Shown here piece by piece: positions 44,661 through 53,662 of a stretch of DNA of 64,000 nt. A program made the translations under genes and the position numbers. The notes beneath the pieces were generated by a model. It was given only the letters and a program-made list of their open reading frames with translations, was not told the DNA's origin and ran no database searches. The stretch comes from Pseudomonadota bacterium (GTDB lineage Bacteria; Pseudomonadota; Alphaproteobacteria; Micavibrionales; UBA2020). The stretch is taken from the NCBI GenBank assembly GCA_021845905.1, contig JAJZVA010000004.1, forward strand, positions 122,289 to 186,288, given 5' to 3'. Positions within the stretch are counted from its first letter, which is position 1; the number at the start of each line of letters is the position of its first letter.

Positions 44661-45367
44661 CACCATCCTCCTCGATAAAAGTTATAGGGAGAGAGCAATA
44701 AGTTTTTATAAAACTGAGGTTCTCCAGGCATAGGTACGTTCTTAGGATTAAATTTTACTGGCTTAGGTGGTCCAAGCCAAGGTAACCACTTTTTTATTTT
44801 ATGAGTTACCGGTTCATCCGTCATTGCAATCGTTACTTCTTTCAGCTTTACCCCTTTGCCAAAAGTTGACGGCAGATAGTATGTAGACTTTATGCTATTA
44901 GGATCCTTTAAGTTTTTAAAATACACAAACATCGGATAAAGAGCAGTCGGCAATACAACCTTTCCTGATTTAAGAGACCGATAGTGCTTTATATATGCCC
45001 CAATAGTCGATGGAGGTGCTTGAAAAGGATATGCTTTAAATACAATATTGTAGCCGTAATCTACACTACCATCTTCACCTTCCATAAGCGCAAACAAAAC
45101 CCCTCGCTTACCCAGATTCACAACAACAGCTTCACCTTTAGCCAAATACGTATTACAAGGCGCTGTTGAGAGAAGCTGCGGCCCACAACTGGCATCCACC
45201 TCCCGCACCGCCGAGCCGGTTTTGATTCCCTCAGGCGTTTGTACAACCACCGTCATCTTGTACCTCCATGAACCGGACGGATAGTAATGCTCCCACGTCG
45301 CATACACTCCACCGATTAGCGCCGCTATCACTACCCAGCCCCAGATGTATCTTGGTCTTTTTATCAT
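44660..45367 (-). CDS. Membrane-anchored partner of the lipase protein (235 aa)
   Basis: An N-terminal anchor (YIWGWVVIAALIGGVYATW) is followed by a periplasmic domain starting YPSGSWRYKMTVVVQTPEG and IKTGSAVREVDASCG. It is coupled to the giant lipase/RTX gene by TGATG. I do not know the family. Being tightly coupled to a lipase gene and held in the periplasm, it could be an immunity protein or a folding helper. A truncated N-terminal copy lies at 27857-28099. The start is close to the end of the 301-bp direct repeat. Confidence 0.7.
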   Translation of the reverse strand: MIKRPRYIWGWVVIAALIGGVYATWEHYYPSGSWRYKMTVVVQTPEGIKTGSAVREVDASCGPQLLSTAPCNTYLAKGEAVVVNLGKRGVLFALMEGEDGSVDYGYNIVFKAYPFQAPPSTIGAYIKHYRSLKSGKVVLPTALYPMFVYFKNLKDPNSIKSTYYLPSTFGKGVKLKEVTIAMTDEPVTHKIKKWLPWLGPPKPVKFNPKNVPMPGEPQFYKNLLLSPYNFYRGGW

Positions 45368-45371
45368 CTTT

Positions 45372-45672
45372 TCTCCACGATCCTGAACGAATCAGGCAAC
45401 CCCCTGCGGCGAATGCGCGTATTCTTTCAAGTGTACGCTTGCGTTATTAAAAACCCCTTAAAATTTTATCTATATAAATAATTGATCTCGATCAATTTTT
45501 TGACATACCTTTGTATGTAGAACATCTCAAAACCCGCAGTATTCCTCAGGTCCATGCGGGTAACACCATACATATATATCATGCCTTAATGGCACTCTCG
45601 TTGCGTTAATCTTTGCAAAAAAATAATCAGGACTTTTTTACCCTCAGAAAAGAGCATGCACTTTATAAGATA
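45372..45672. repeat. 301-bp direct repeat, left copy
   Basis: From TCTCCACGATCCTGAACGAA to CTTTATAAGATA this is nearly identical to 46466-46766, with only a handful of substitutions. It includes a TTGAT-4-ATCAA site, TTTTTTGACATACC and a hairpin (CCCGCA/TGCGGG). It serves as the upstream region of the 235-aa gene. Confidence 0.9.
45482..45495. promoter_or_regulatory. FNR/FixK-like box, copy 1
   Basis: TTGATCTCGATCAA fits the TTGAT-N4-ATCAA consensus of FNR/FixK-type regulators exactly and is followed by TTGACA. It is also a short hairpin before a T-run, so a weak terminator cannot be excluded. Confidence 0.5.
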
Positions 45673-45778
45673 TCAAGAAGAGTATGTTTCCCAGCCTTTG
45701 AGTGGGCATGCAAAATAGGAAGTGAGTTATTTGGTATTGTATATCACATAATTACAACTCATGAAATATCAAGCTCAA

Positions 45779-45844
45779 TATATACAGAAATTCAACTCTC
45801 TTCCAGTAGTGCTTTTCTCACATCTTCCTCTGACCAATGTAAGC
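45779..45844 (-). repeat. Second relic of the mob-operon gene 3' end
   Basis: These 66 bp resemble 33991-34058 (CTTCCAGTAGTGCTTTTCTC, then TCTTCCTCTGACCAATG), the C-terminal codons of the 109/111-aa gene, in the same orientation. It lies in cargo 12 kb from the intact gene, between the two 301-bp repeats. Confidence 0.75.
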
Positions 45845-45912
45845 TTGAACACTGGAATACGTTATAAAAAGATCGGAAAAGTTTGACATCCTTGCCTCCT
45901 TCGTTCATCGAT

Positions 45913-46461
45913 TCATTTCCATTTAAGATATTTACTGTAACATCCGCCATTTTCTTTGCCTATATAAGACTCTGTAATGAGCGCGCAACTTGTTAGTGAA
46001 TCAGCGGCATCTAACTCTATAAAACGGGTTGCAAGATTTCCACATCCTTGCGCATATGCTGGGAATTTCCCAACGACAATTCCATTGACGCTAACACGCA
46101 ATCCGATGCTTGTTGGAATTGCACATGAATCTATATAATCATTTCCTTTTGTAGGATATACTTGAACTTTAATCCTCCTAGCAGGAAAGCTACTACCTCT
46201 GGCTCCCTGATAACTAAAAGCTGGAAGATCACACGTATAATTGTGTAAGGGAAATATGCCACTTTTTTGATCAACATTTCCTATCGCAATTTTTTCTTCC
46301 GATATAGCATTATCAAATACTATAGTTTTAAAAGAGAAATAATTTAAATCCTTATTACAGCTTACTTGCATAGCCGTCCAATACTCATCGGCCTCAGCCT
46401 TATGAGGACATAAGGTAAGGACAAAGAATAAAACCAAAACTGACGCCAGTCCCTTTTTCAT
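45913..46461 (-). CDS. Secreted Cys-rich hypothetical protein (182 aa)
   Basis: The signal peptide is MKKGLASVLVLFFVLTLCPH ending near AEA-D. The mature part has six or more Cys (VSCNKD, YTCDLP, DSCAIP, QGCGN, TSCAL, GGCYSK), probably in disulfides. The base composition is AT-rich. It is transcribed from the right copy of the 301-bp repeat, so the repeat may have arrived or been duplicated with this gene. I recognise no family. Confidence 0.7.
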   Translation of the reverse strand: MKKGLASVLVLFFVLTLCPHKAEADEYWTAMQVSCNKDLNYFSFKTIVFDNAISEEKIAIGNVDQKSGIFPLHNYTCDLPAFSYQGARGSSFPARRIKVQVYPTKGNDYIDSCAIPTSIGLRVSVNGIVVGKFPAYAQGCGNLATRFIELDAADSLTSCALITESYIGKENGGCYSKYLKWK

Positions 46462-46465
46462 GTCA

Positions 46466-46766
46466 TCTCCACGATCCTGAACGAATCAGGCAGCCCCCTG
46501 CGGCGAATGCGCGTATTCTTTCAAGTGTACGCTTGCGTTATTAAAAACCCATTAAAATTGTATCTATGTAAATAATTGATCTCGATCAATTTTTTGACAT
46601 ACCTTTGTATGCAGAACATCTCAAAACCCGCAGTATTCCTCAGGTCCATGCGGGGAACACCATACATATATATCATGCCTTAATGGCACTCTCGTTGCGT
46701 TAATCTTTGCAAAAAAATAATCAGGACTTTTTTACCCTCAGAAAAGAGCATGCACTTTATAAGATA
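46466..46766. repeat. 301-bp direct repeat, right copy
   Basis: Near-identical to 45372-45672. It lies between the divergent 182-aa gene and the outer-membrane factor gene and must contain both promoters. Confidence 0.9.
46576..46589. promoter_or_regulatory. FNR/FixK-like box, copy 2
   Basis: The same TTGATCTCGATCAA as at 45482, about 200 bp before the secretion operon. If real, the secretion genes and the lipase operon would respond to the same oxygen or redox regulator. Confidence 0.5.
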
Positions 46767-46784
46767 ATTAACACATAGGCCTTA

Positions 46785-48221
46785 ATGTTAAGACTGCACG
46801 CATTGTGCATCCGATTTTGTTTAACACATTTTAGAGTAGCGTACATGAGAGCGACCTGTTCCGCCGCCGTCATCGGTATTCTCGCGCTATCCACACCCGC
46901 TCCCGAGGCTCACGCCGCCACTCTGACGCTCGATCAAACGCTTTCTCTCGTCTATCAGAACAACCCCGCCCTTGCCGCCGCACGCGCGAAACTCCGCGCC
47001 ACCGACGAACTAGTGGCGCAGGCGATGGGTGGCTGGAGACCTACGGTGAGCGCCACGGCGGATGACGGAACATCGCACCAAAGCATGTCCGGCAACGGCA
47101 CGACGCCGGTAAGCGAGAGCCTCAATACGCGCGATGTCAGCGTCAATTTCAAGCAACCGCTGTTCAGCGGGTTCAAGACCGTCTCCGGCGTGCGTTCGGC
47201 GGAAGACACGGCCCTCGCCGGGCGCGCCGCACTGCAGGATACTGAACAGCAGGCGTTTCTCGACGCGGCGAAGGCTTATCTCGGCGTCGTCGAGGCTGAA
47301 AACATCCTCGATCTCGACCGTCAGAGCGAAGACGTCCTGCAAAAACGCCTCGCCGAGGTCAAAGACCGCGTGCGCATTCAGGATTTGAGCAAGACGGACC
47401 TTGCACAGGCGCAATCGCGGCTCGATGCCGCCCGCGTGGCAAGATTGCAGGCCGAAGGACAGCTTTCAGACAGTCAGCAGACTTTTATCCGCATCGTCGG
47501 CCAAGTGCCCGGCGTTCTCGCGATGCCGACGCCAAACTATGACATTCCCAAAAGCCAGAACGACGCCATCACGCTTGCCATGCGTTTCAATCCCGCCGTG
47601 ATCGCCGCGCGATACGATCAAAAAGCCGCGCGGGAGGACATCACGCAAGCGGAAGGCAGCATGCTGCCGTCGGTCGATCTGGTCGGCGATGCTTCACGCC
47701 AACTCGACCAGAGCCCGATCACGCCGTCGCAATCAAACAACGCCACGATAGAAGTGCGCCTGACCGTGCCGCTCTATGGCGCGGGCGTCAATTATTCCAA
47801 AACGCGGGAAGCGGAAGATACGGCTGATCAAAAGCAAATGGAGCTTATCAACGCCAGCAACAAGGCGATGGAACAAACCGCCAATGCCTGGCAGGCTTAC
47901 GAAACAGCGCGCGCCGCGCGGCAGGGCGATCAAAGCCTCGTCAAGTCGGAGATTGCCGCCTACAAAGGCGTGGCGCTGGAAGAAAAGTACGGCGAACGCA
48001 CGACGCTTGACGTGCTCAATGCCGAGCAGGAAATGCTCAATGCCAAAATCAGTCTTGCCCGCGCTTCGCATGACGAGATCCTTGCCCTGATGCAGCTCAA
48101 AGCCGCCACCGGCAAGCTGACGGCAAGCGCGCTCGATCTGTCTGTCAAGAGATACGATCCAAGCCAATATTATAATAATGTGCGTGGCAAATGGTTCGGC
48201 CTCGCCACGGCGGCGGAGTAA
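46785..48221 (+). CDS. TolC-type outer-membrane factor of type I secretion
   Basis: A protein of up to 478 residues. A signal peptide fits best from the second ATG at 46845 (MRATCSAAVIGILALSTPAP), giving 458 residues; the upstream ATG at 46785 adds 20 residues. Outer-membrane efflux repeats follow (LTLDQTLSLVYQNNPALAAARAKL; LAMRFNPAVIAARYDQKAAREDI), with the pattern of secretion-type TolC proteins. It is the first gene of the exporter operon that should export the giant RTX protein encoded on the other strand. The next gene starts 3 bases after its stop. Confidence 0.88.
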   Translation: MLRLHALCIRFCLTHFRVAYMRATCSAAVIGILALSTPAPEAHAATLTLDQTLSLVYQNNPALAAARAKLRATDELVAQAMGGWRPTVSATADDGTSHQSMSGNGTTPVSESLNTRDVSVNFKQPLFSGFKTVSGVRSAEDTALAGRAALQDTEQQAFLDAAKAYLGVVEAENILDLDRQSEDVLQKRLAEVKDRVRIQDLSKTDLAQAQSRLDAARVARLQAEGQLSDSQQTFIRIVGQVPGVLAMPTPNYDIPKSQNDAITLAMRFNPAVIAARYDQKAAREDITQAEGSMLPSVDLVGDASRQLDQSPITPSQSNNATIEVRLTVPLYGAGVNYSKTREAEDTADQKQMELINASNKAMEQTANAWQAYETARAARQGDQSLVKSEIAAYKGVALEEKYGERTTLDVLNAEQEMLNAKISLARASHDEILALMQLKAATGKLTASALDLSVKRYDPSQYYNNVRGKWFGLATAAE

Positions 48222-48224
48222 GAT

Positions 48225-50390
48225 ATGACGCCGGACGGACAAGCAGCAAACGACGAACCGTCCTCCGCCGCACAAAATACCAATACAAACGAACTTGATT
48301 CCGGCGTTCTGGCGCTTATCCTCGTCGCCAATATTCTCGGCATCGCCGCTGATCCGGCGCAACTGCTGCACCAGCTTGGCGGCGAGAAGATGACCGCGCA
48401 CGAGCTTTTGCGCGCTGCCAAGAAGCTGCAACTCAAAGCCCGCATGATCGAAAGCACATGGGAGCGGTTTCTCAAAACGACCCCGCCCTGCATCGTTACG
48501 TTTAAAAACGGCAGTTTTATCGCCGTCGGCAGGATCGATGAAGCCTCCGTATTCCTTCAGGACCCCGCGACCAACCGGCCCAAAGCCATGCCTGCCGAGG
48601 AGTTCCGCGAACAATGGACAGGTAAAGTTATCCTGATCACACGGCGCGTGACGCTGAGCAGTCTTGCCCATACGTTCAATATCTCTTGGTTCCTCCGCGC
48701 CATGCACAAATATCGCCGCATATTGGGCGAAGTGCTGGTCGCCTCGTTCTTTCTGCAACTGTTCGGGCTTGTGACGCCGCTGTTCTTTCAAGTGGTGATC
48801 GACAAGGTGCTGGTGCACCACAGCCTCTCTACGCTCGACGTGCTGATGTTCGGGCTCGTCACGGTTTCGCTGTTCGAGGCTGTTCTTGGCGCACTGCGCA
48901 CATATATATTCGCGCATACGACCAGCCGCATAGATGTCGAGCTGGGCGCGCGCCTGTTCCGGCATCTGGTGACGTTGCCGATCTCGTACTTCGAGAACCG
49001 GCGCGCCGGTGACAGCGTCGCCCGCGTGCGGGAATTGGAGAATATCCGCAACTTCCTGACCAGTTCGGCCCTAACATTGGTCATCGACCTCTTCTTTACG
49101 TTTGTCTTTCTTGCTGTAATGGCCTGTTATTCCCTGATGCTGACAGGGATTGTTCTGGCAGCGTTTCCGCTGCTGATCCTGATCTCCGCCAGCGTGACGC
49201 CGTCCTTCCGCGCCCTTCTCGAAGAAAAGTTCAATCGCGGCGCGGAAAACCAGGCCTTTCTGGTCGAGGGCATCACCGGCATCGAGACCATCAAGGCCAT
49301 GGCGGTCGAACCACAGATGCAAAAACGCTGGGAGGAGCAACTCGCGGGATACGTCAAATCCAGCCTGAAAGTCGTCAACCTCGGCAACTGGTCGAGCCAG
49401 AGCGTGCAACTGGTGAGCAAGCTGATGACCGCCGCCATTCTGTTCTTCGGCGCGAAGGCCGTCATCAGCGGCAGCCTGACCGTGGGCGAACTGGTGGCCT
49501 TCAACATGCTGGCCGGGCGCGTGATCCAGCCGGTGCTGCGCCTCGCGCAATGCTGGCAGGACTTTCATCAGGCGCGGGTGTCGGTCGAGAGGTTGGGCGA
49601 TATTCTCAACGTCCCGCCGGAACCTTCCATGACGCCGGGACGCACCGCCCTGCCGAACATCAAAGGCGCTATTGCCTTCGAGCATGTCACGTTCCGTTAT
49701 AGATTGGACGGCCCCGCGATCCTCTCCGACATCAACCTTGAAATCCCTGCCGGACAAGTGCTCGGCATCGTCGGGGCCTCGGGTTCCGGCAAATCCACGC
49801 TGACCAAGCTGGTGCAGCGGCTTTACGTGCCGGAAGCGGGGCGCATTCTAGTCGATGGCGTCGATCTGGCCTTGGTGGACGTGAGCTGGCTCCGCCGTCA
49901 GGTCGGCGTCGTGCTACAGGAAAACGTCCTCTTCAACCGCACGATCCGCGAGAACATCGCCTTCGCCAATCCGGGGACGCCCATTGAACAGGTTATCGCC
50001 GCCGCCAAACTGGCAGGCGCGCATGAGTTTATCCTCGAACTGCAACAGGGCTACGACACGATTGTCGGCGAGCGTGGTTCCAGCCTTTCCGGCGGTCAGA
50101 GGCAGCGCATTGCCATTGCTCGCGCGCTGATCACCAATCCCCGCATCCTGATCCTCGACGAGGCCACCAGTGCCCTCGATTATGAAAGCGAGAAAATCAT
50201 TCAGGACAGCATGCGCCAGATCGTCAAGGGCCGGACGGTGATCATTATCGCCCACCGGCTTTCCGCCGTGCGGCAGTGCGACCGGATCATCACCGTGGAA
50301 AAAGGCCGCATCGTCGAGGATGGCACGCATGAAGACCTCTCGCAGGCGGACGGGCGCTATGCGGCGCTTCTGCGCATTCAGGGAGGTTGA
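48225..50390 (+). CDS. HlyB-type ABC exporter
   Basis: A 721-residue inner-membrane ATPase. Residues about 20-140 are a C39-peptidase-like domain without the catalytic Cys (LALILVANILG in its place), as in HlyB, so it recognises the RTX substrate rather than cutting a leader. A six-helix ABC domain follows (VLVASFFLQLFGLVTPLFFQ). The ATPase has GASGSGKST (Walker A), LSGGQRQRIAIARAL (signature) and ILILDEATSALD (Walker B). It is coupled tightly to the genes on both sides. Confidence 0.93.
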   Translation: MTPDGQAANDEPSSAAQNTNTNELDSGVLALILVANILGIAADPAQLLHQLGGEKMTAHELLRAAKKLQLKARMIESTWERFLKTTPPCIVTFKNGSFIAVGRIDEASVFLQDPATNRPKAMPAEEFREQWTGKVILITRRVTLSSLAHTFNISWFLRAMHKYRRILGEVLVASFFLQLFGLVTPLFFQVVIDKVLVHHSLSTLDVLMFGLVTVSLFEAVLGALRTYIFAHTTSRIDVELGARLFRHLVTLPISYFENRRAGDSVARVRELENIRNFLTSSALTLVIDLFFTFVFLAVMACYSLMLTGIVLAAFPLLILISASVTPSFRALLEEKFNRGAENQAFLVEGITGIETIKAMAVEPQMQKRWEEQLAGYVKSSLKVVNLGNWSSQSVQLVSKLMTAAILFFGAKAVISGSLTVGELVAFNMLAGRVIQPVLRLAQCWQDFHQARVSVERLGDILNVPPEPSMTPGRTALPNIKGAIAFEHVTFRYRLDGPAILSDINLEIPAGQVLGIVGASGSGKSTLTKLVQRLYVPEAGRILVDGVDLALVDVSWLRRQVGVVLQENVLFNRTIRENIAFANPGTPIEQVIAAAKLAGAHEFILELQQGYDTIVGERGSSLSGGQRQRIAIARALITNPRILILDEATSALDYESEKIIQDSMRQIVKGRTVIIIAHRLSAVRQCDRIITVEKGRIVEDGTHEDLSQADGRYAALLRIQGG

Positions 50391-50395
50391 GCGTT

Positions 50396-51871
50396 ATGAA
50401 CCTTGCCAATCAAAATGAAAACATCCGCAATCTTCCCGCCACCCTCAAAAAGGGCATGCATCTGGTGGTGCAAAAGGTCGGCTTCCAGCCGCCCGATCCG
50501 GAAACCGAGTTTCTGCCCGCGGCCTTGGAAGTGCTGGAAACCCCGCCATCGCCCGCGGGGCGGCTGCTGACGCTGCTGATCTGCTTCTTTTTTGTCATTG
50601 CCATGATCTGGGCGGCCATCGGCAAGGTGGACATCATCGCCACCGCAACGGGCAAGGTTATCCCCGCCGGGCGCTCGAAACTCATACAGCCGGTCGCGAC
50701 CGGCGTGGTGCGCGACATCCTTGTCAATGACGGGCAGAAGGTCAAGGCGGGCCAGGTTCTGGTCAAAATCGACACAACCATCAGTCAGGCCGAACAAAAC
50801 CGCCTGCATGACGAGATGATCGCGGCGGAGCTGGACGCGGCGCGGCTCAAGGCGGCACAGCACATCTCTGCCCATCCGCTGAAAGATTTTGCGCCACCCA
50901 AGGGCGCGACCAAGCAGCAGATCGAGATCGAGGAAGCGCAACTGGAGGATCAGGTACAGACCATCCGCGCCAAACTCGCGGATCTCGACAGCCAGATCGC
51001 GGAAAACGTCGGCAACCAGGCAGCGGTCGAGGCCACGATCTACAAGCTCAAAACCTCCATCCCGCTGATCCGTCAGCGCGAGCGCATGCGCGCCTACCTT
51101 TCCAATAAAGGCTATGGCTCGAAACTCAATACCCTGCAAACGGAGCAGGACCTAGACGAGCATGAGGCCGATCTCAAGGTCGAGCAAGGCAAACTTCAAC
51201 AGGCTTCCGCCGGTGTCGCCGCGTTGAAAGCCCAGAAGATGCAAACAGAGGCCGACTACAAGCAAAAAACGCTGGATACGCTGGTGCAGGCGGAAGTCAA
51301 AGCAGCCAGCCTTGACCAGCAATACATTCAGGCGACCGAGCGCAACAAACAGCAAACATTAACAGCTCCCGTCAACGGGACGGTACAGCAACTCGCCATC
51401 CATACGGTCGGCGGCGTCGTCACGCCCGCAGAAGCCTTGATGAAAATAGTGCCCGCCAACAGCAAGCTTGAAATCCGCGCCATGATCCGCAATCAGGACA
51501 TCGGCTTCGTGCATGTCGGGCAGGATGCGGCGGTCAAAGTTGCCACCTTCGACTTCACGCAATACGGCTTTATGCACGGCAAGATTCAGTCAATCTCGCA
51601 GGACGCCATCGAACAACAACCGCAACGTAGCTCCGGAAACAACGGCCAGTCCGGCAACAACAGCGGCGGTGACAATTCACAGGCGCAAGGTCTGGTCTAT
51701 GCCGCCAATGTCAAGCTGGACAGGCCGTGGATGAATATCCACGGACGCCGCGTCAACCTCGAACCCGGCATGGCCGTCACCGTCGAGATCAAAACCGGCA
51801 AACGCAACATCCTCGACTATCTCCTCTCCCCACTGGCGCGGTACAAAGAGGATTCATTGCATGAGAGGTAG
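50396..51871 (+). CDS. HlyD-type membrane fusion protein
   Basis: A 491-residue adaptor: a cytoplasmic N-terminus, one membrane helix (LLICFFFVIAMIWAAIG), a lipoyl-like segment (ATGKVIPAGRSKLIQPVATG), long coiled coils (150-320) and a beta-barrel (LTAPVNGTVQQLAIHTVGGV). A low-complexity Asn/Gly/Ser stretch (SSGNNGQSGNNSGGDN) is unusual. The ATG at 50396 follows GGGAGG. It completes a type I secretion system with the two genes before it. Confidence 0.9.
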   Translation: MNLANQNENIRNLPATLKKGMHLVVQKVGFQPPDPETEFLPAALEVLETPPSPAGRLLTLLICFFFVIAMIWAAIGKVDIIATATGKVIPAGRSKLIQPVATGVVRDILVNDGQKVKAGQVLVKIDTTISQAEQNRLHDEMIAAELDAARLKAAQHISAHPLKDFAPPKGATKQQIEIEEAQLEDQVQTIRAKLADLDSQIAENVGNQAAVEATIYKLKTSIPLIRQRERMRAYLSNKGYGSKLNTLQTEQDLDEHEADLKVEQGKLQQASAGVAALKAQKMQTEADYKQKTLDTLVQAEVKAASLDQQYIQATERNKQQTLTAPVNGTVQQLAIHTVGGVVTPAEALMKIVPANSKLEIRAMIRNQDIGFVHVGQDAAVKVATFDFTQYGFMHGKIQSISQDAIEQQPQRSSGNNGQSGNNSGGDNSQAQGLVYAANVKLDRPWMNIHGRRVNLEPGMAVTVEIKTGKRNILDYLLSPLARYKEDSLHER

Positions 51872-51977
51872 AGAGTTTTTTTTAATCTTTATGCCACAGG
51901 CATGGGACATTTTGTGACTTTTAATACCAGAAAGACACCAGTACCAATTCCACAAACTACAGGTGCCCTCTGTAAGC

Positions 51978-52184
51978 TTACCTCATTATTTGTCCAAGGT
52001 TCAAAGCCCTCGCCAACCCATAAAATACCTGATATGTGACACCCTCTTTAACTTTGGGTGATATATTAGAATATGATCTTTCACGAAAACACCAGCGAAC
52101 ATAGTTTTTTCCAGCTTCAGTTTTCTCTATATAACAAATGATATTGAGATCATATAAGAACTGAAGAAATGTTATCTTTGTCAT
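51978..52184 (-). pseudogene. C-terminal remnant of a larger protein
   Basis: The frame reads FLYDLNIICYIEKTEAG, then YVRWCFRERSYSNISPKVKE and GLARALNLGQ. It looks like the well-conserved C-terminal end of a larger protein, possibly a P-loop ATPase of a defence type, but I cannot name the family with certainty. No upstream part is present: RHS sequence begins on the other side. The rest of 51872-52168 holds no gene. Confidence 0.4.
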
Positions 52185-52186
52185 TC

Positions 52187-52531
52187 ATGACCCACGGACA
52201 AATCTATTACATCCATGACAACCACCTCGGCGCGCCGCAGAAACTCACCGACGCGCAGCAACGCATCGTGTGGGACCGCATCTCCGAGCCTTTCGGCAAA
52301 ACCTACGCGCTCAAGGGCGATCAGGATCTCATGAACCTCCGCTTCCCGGGGCAGTACTTTGATGCCGAATCCGGCCTCGACTACAACATGTTCCGCTCCT
52401 ATTACCCCGCAACAGGCCGCTACACCCAGTCCGATCCCATCGGATTATTAGGCGGGATTAATGGTTGCGAATGTTGCAGTAGTGCCGATGTGCGTAATTT
52501 GCAAGAAAAGTTCTGGAAGAATACAGCATAA
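52187..52531 (+). pseudogene. RHS core fragment
   Basis: The frame reads YYIHDNHLGAPQKLTDAQQR, then WDRISEPFGK, LRFPGQYFDAESGLDYNMFRSYYP and GRYTQSDPIGLLGG. This is the conserved C-terminal core end of RHS/YD-repeat proteins. The thousand-plus residues that should precede it are absent, and a short Cys-rich tail follows. It is a dead fragment of an RHS toxin gene. Confidence 0.85.
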
Positions 52532-52550
52532 AACCACAACAACTCTGGCT

Positions 52551-53660
52551 CTAGGCGGAGTGATCAGGAAGTTTGTAGCTGGTATTGCGTCCACCGCCCT
52601 CGTTTTGCAGGAATACTCCACGCGATACCAAGTCCTGAATATCCCGCAAAGCCGTGTCGTTCGAGCACTTTGCCATTTTGGCGTATTTTGACGTGTTTAT
52701 AAAACCAACGAATCCGTCTTCAAGCATACGGTTGATCACGTTGCGCTGGCGCTCATTGACGGGCGATTGATTAATCTTCTTCCAGAGTTCTGCCTTGAAC
52801 AGAACCTTGCTCAATGTTGTTTCCGCATTGGCGATGGCGCGTCCAAGGCAATCCAAAAACCATGAAAGCCAGTCGGTAATGTCGATATCGCTTTTTTGCT
52901 GACGTTCTAAATAATCGTAATAGTCTTTGCGTTCGTGCTCGATCTGTGCGGAGAGACTGTAGAAACGATCAGTCGTATTATCCGCCCGCGCCAAAGCCAT
53001 ATCACCAATCGCACGGGCAATGCGCCCATTGCCGTCTTCAAAAGGGTGGATGGTCACAAACCACAAATGTGCGATGCCTGCCTTGAGTACGGCATCGAGA
53101 TCGGATTTCTTTTCAAACCACGCCAGAAAGATCTTCATTTCCTTTTCTATGCGCTTGGCATCGGGTGCTTCAAAATGGATTTTTTCTTTACCCATTGCGC
53201 CGGAAACCACCTGCATGGCACCCGCTTCCGGCGTGCGCCAGTTGCCAACTGTGATTTTGTACATCCCGCTTCGCCCAGTAGGGAACAGGGCGGCGTGCCA
53301 GCCAAAAAGGCGTTCTTTGGTCAGAGGCTTAGAAAATTGCTGTGTGGCATCAAGCATCATTTCCACGATGCCCTCGACGTCACGGCTGGCGGGAATAAGA
53401 CCCGCAATATCCAACCCCAAGCGCCGTGCGATGGAGGAGCGCACCTCTTCGGGATTCAGTGTTTCACCTTCAATGGCGGAGGACTTAACGACATCACTTG
53501 TGAGGGTGTCCAAGCTGGCCTCGCGGCGCAAGTCAAAGCCCAACCCCTCCATACGCCCGAGGAGACGACCCTGCCGATGGCGGACATCCGCGAGTTTTCC
53601 AGCCAGTGCCTCGGCATTCCAAGTGAAGTCAGGCCATTTTTTGTGTTCGTGTATCCACAT
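52551..53660 (-). CDS. Fic family protein
   Basis: A 369-residue protein. The N-terminus MWIHEHKKWPDFTW and a DUF4172-like segment lead to the inhibitory motif SSAIEGE (about 60-66), so it is of the self-inhibited class. The Fic motif HPFEDGNGRIAR is at about 205-216, with the catalytic His. The C-terminal part (NVINRMLEDGFVGFINTSKYAKMAKCSNDTALRDIQDLVSRG) is a winged helix. Fic enzymes transfer AMP to target proteins. The ATG at 53660 is preferred to a GTG at 53669. Large palindromes lie over its start region. It is the last gene before att3. Confidence 0.92.
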   Translation of the reverse strand: MWIHEHKKWPDFTWNAEALAGKLADVRHRQGRLLGRMEGLGFDLRREASLDTLTSDVVKSSAIEGETLNPEEVRSSIARRLGLDIAGLIPASRDVEGIVEMMLDATQQFSKPLTKERLFGWHAALFPTGRSGMYKITVGNWRTPEAGAMQVVSGAMGKEKIHFEAPDAKRIEKEMKIFLAWFEKKSDLDAVLKAGIAHLWFVTIHPFEDGNGRIARAIGDMALARADNTTDRFYSLSAQIEHERKDYYDYLERQQKSDIDITDWLSWFLDCLGRAIANAETTLSKVLFKAELWKKINQSPVNERQRNVINRMLEDGFVGFINTSKYAKMAKCSNDTALRDIQDLVSRGVFLQNEGGGRNTSYKLPDHSA

Positions 53661-53662
53661 GA

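Noticed and set aside
45482..45495. Simple terminator instead of an FNR/FixK box
   Set aside because: The stem is only five or so A/T-rich pairs and it lies upstream, not downstream, of the adjacent leftward gene. The exact TTGAT-N4-ATCAA fit favours a regulator site, though the T-run keeps this open.
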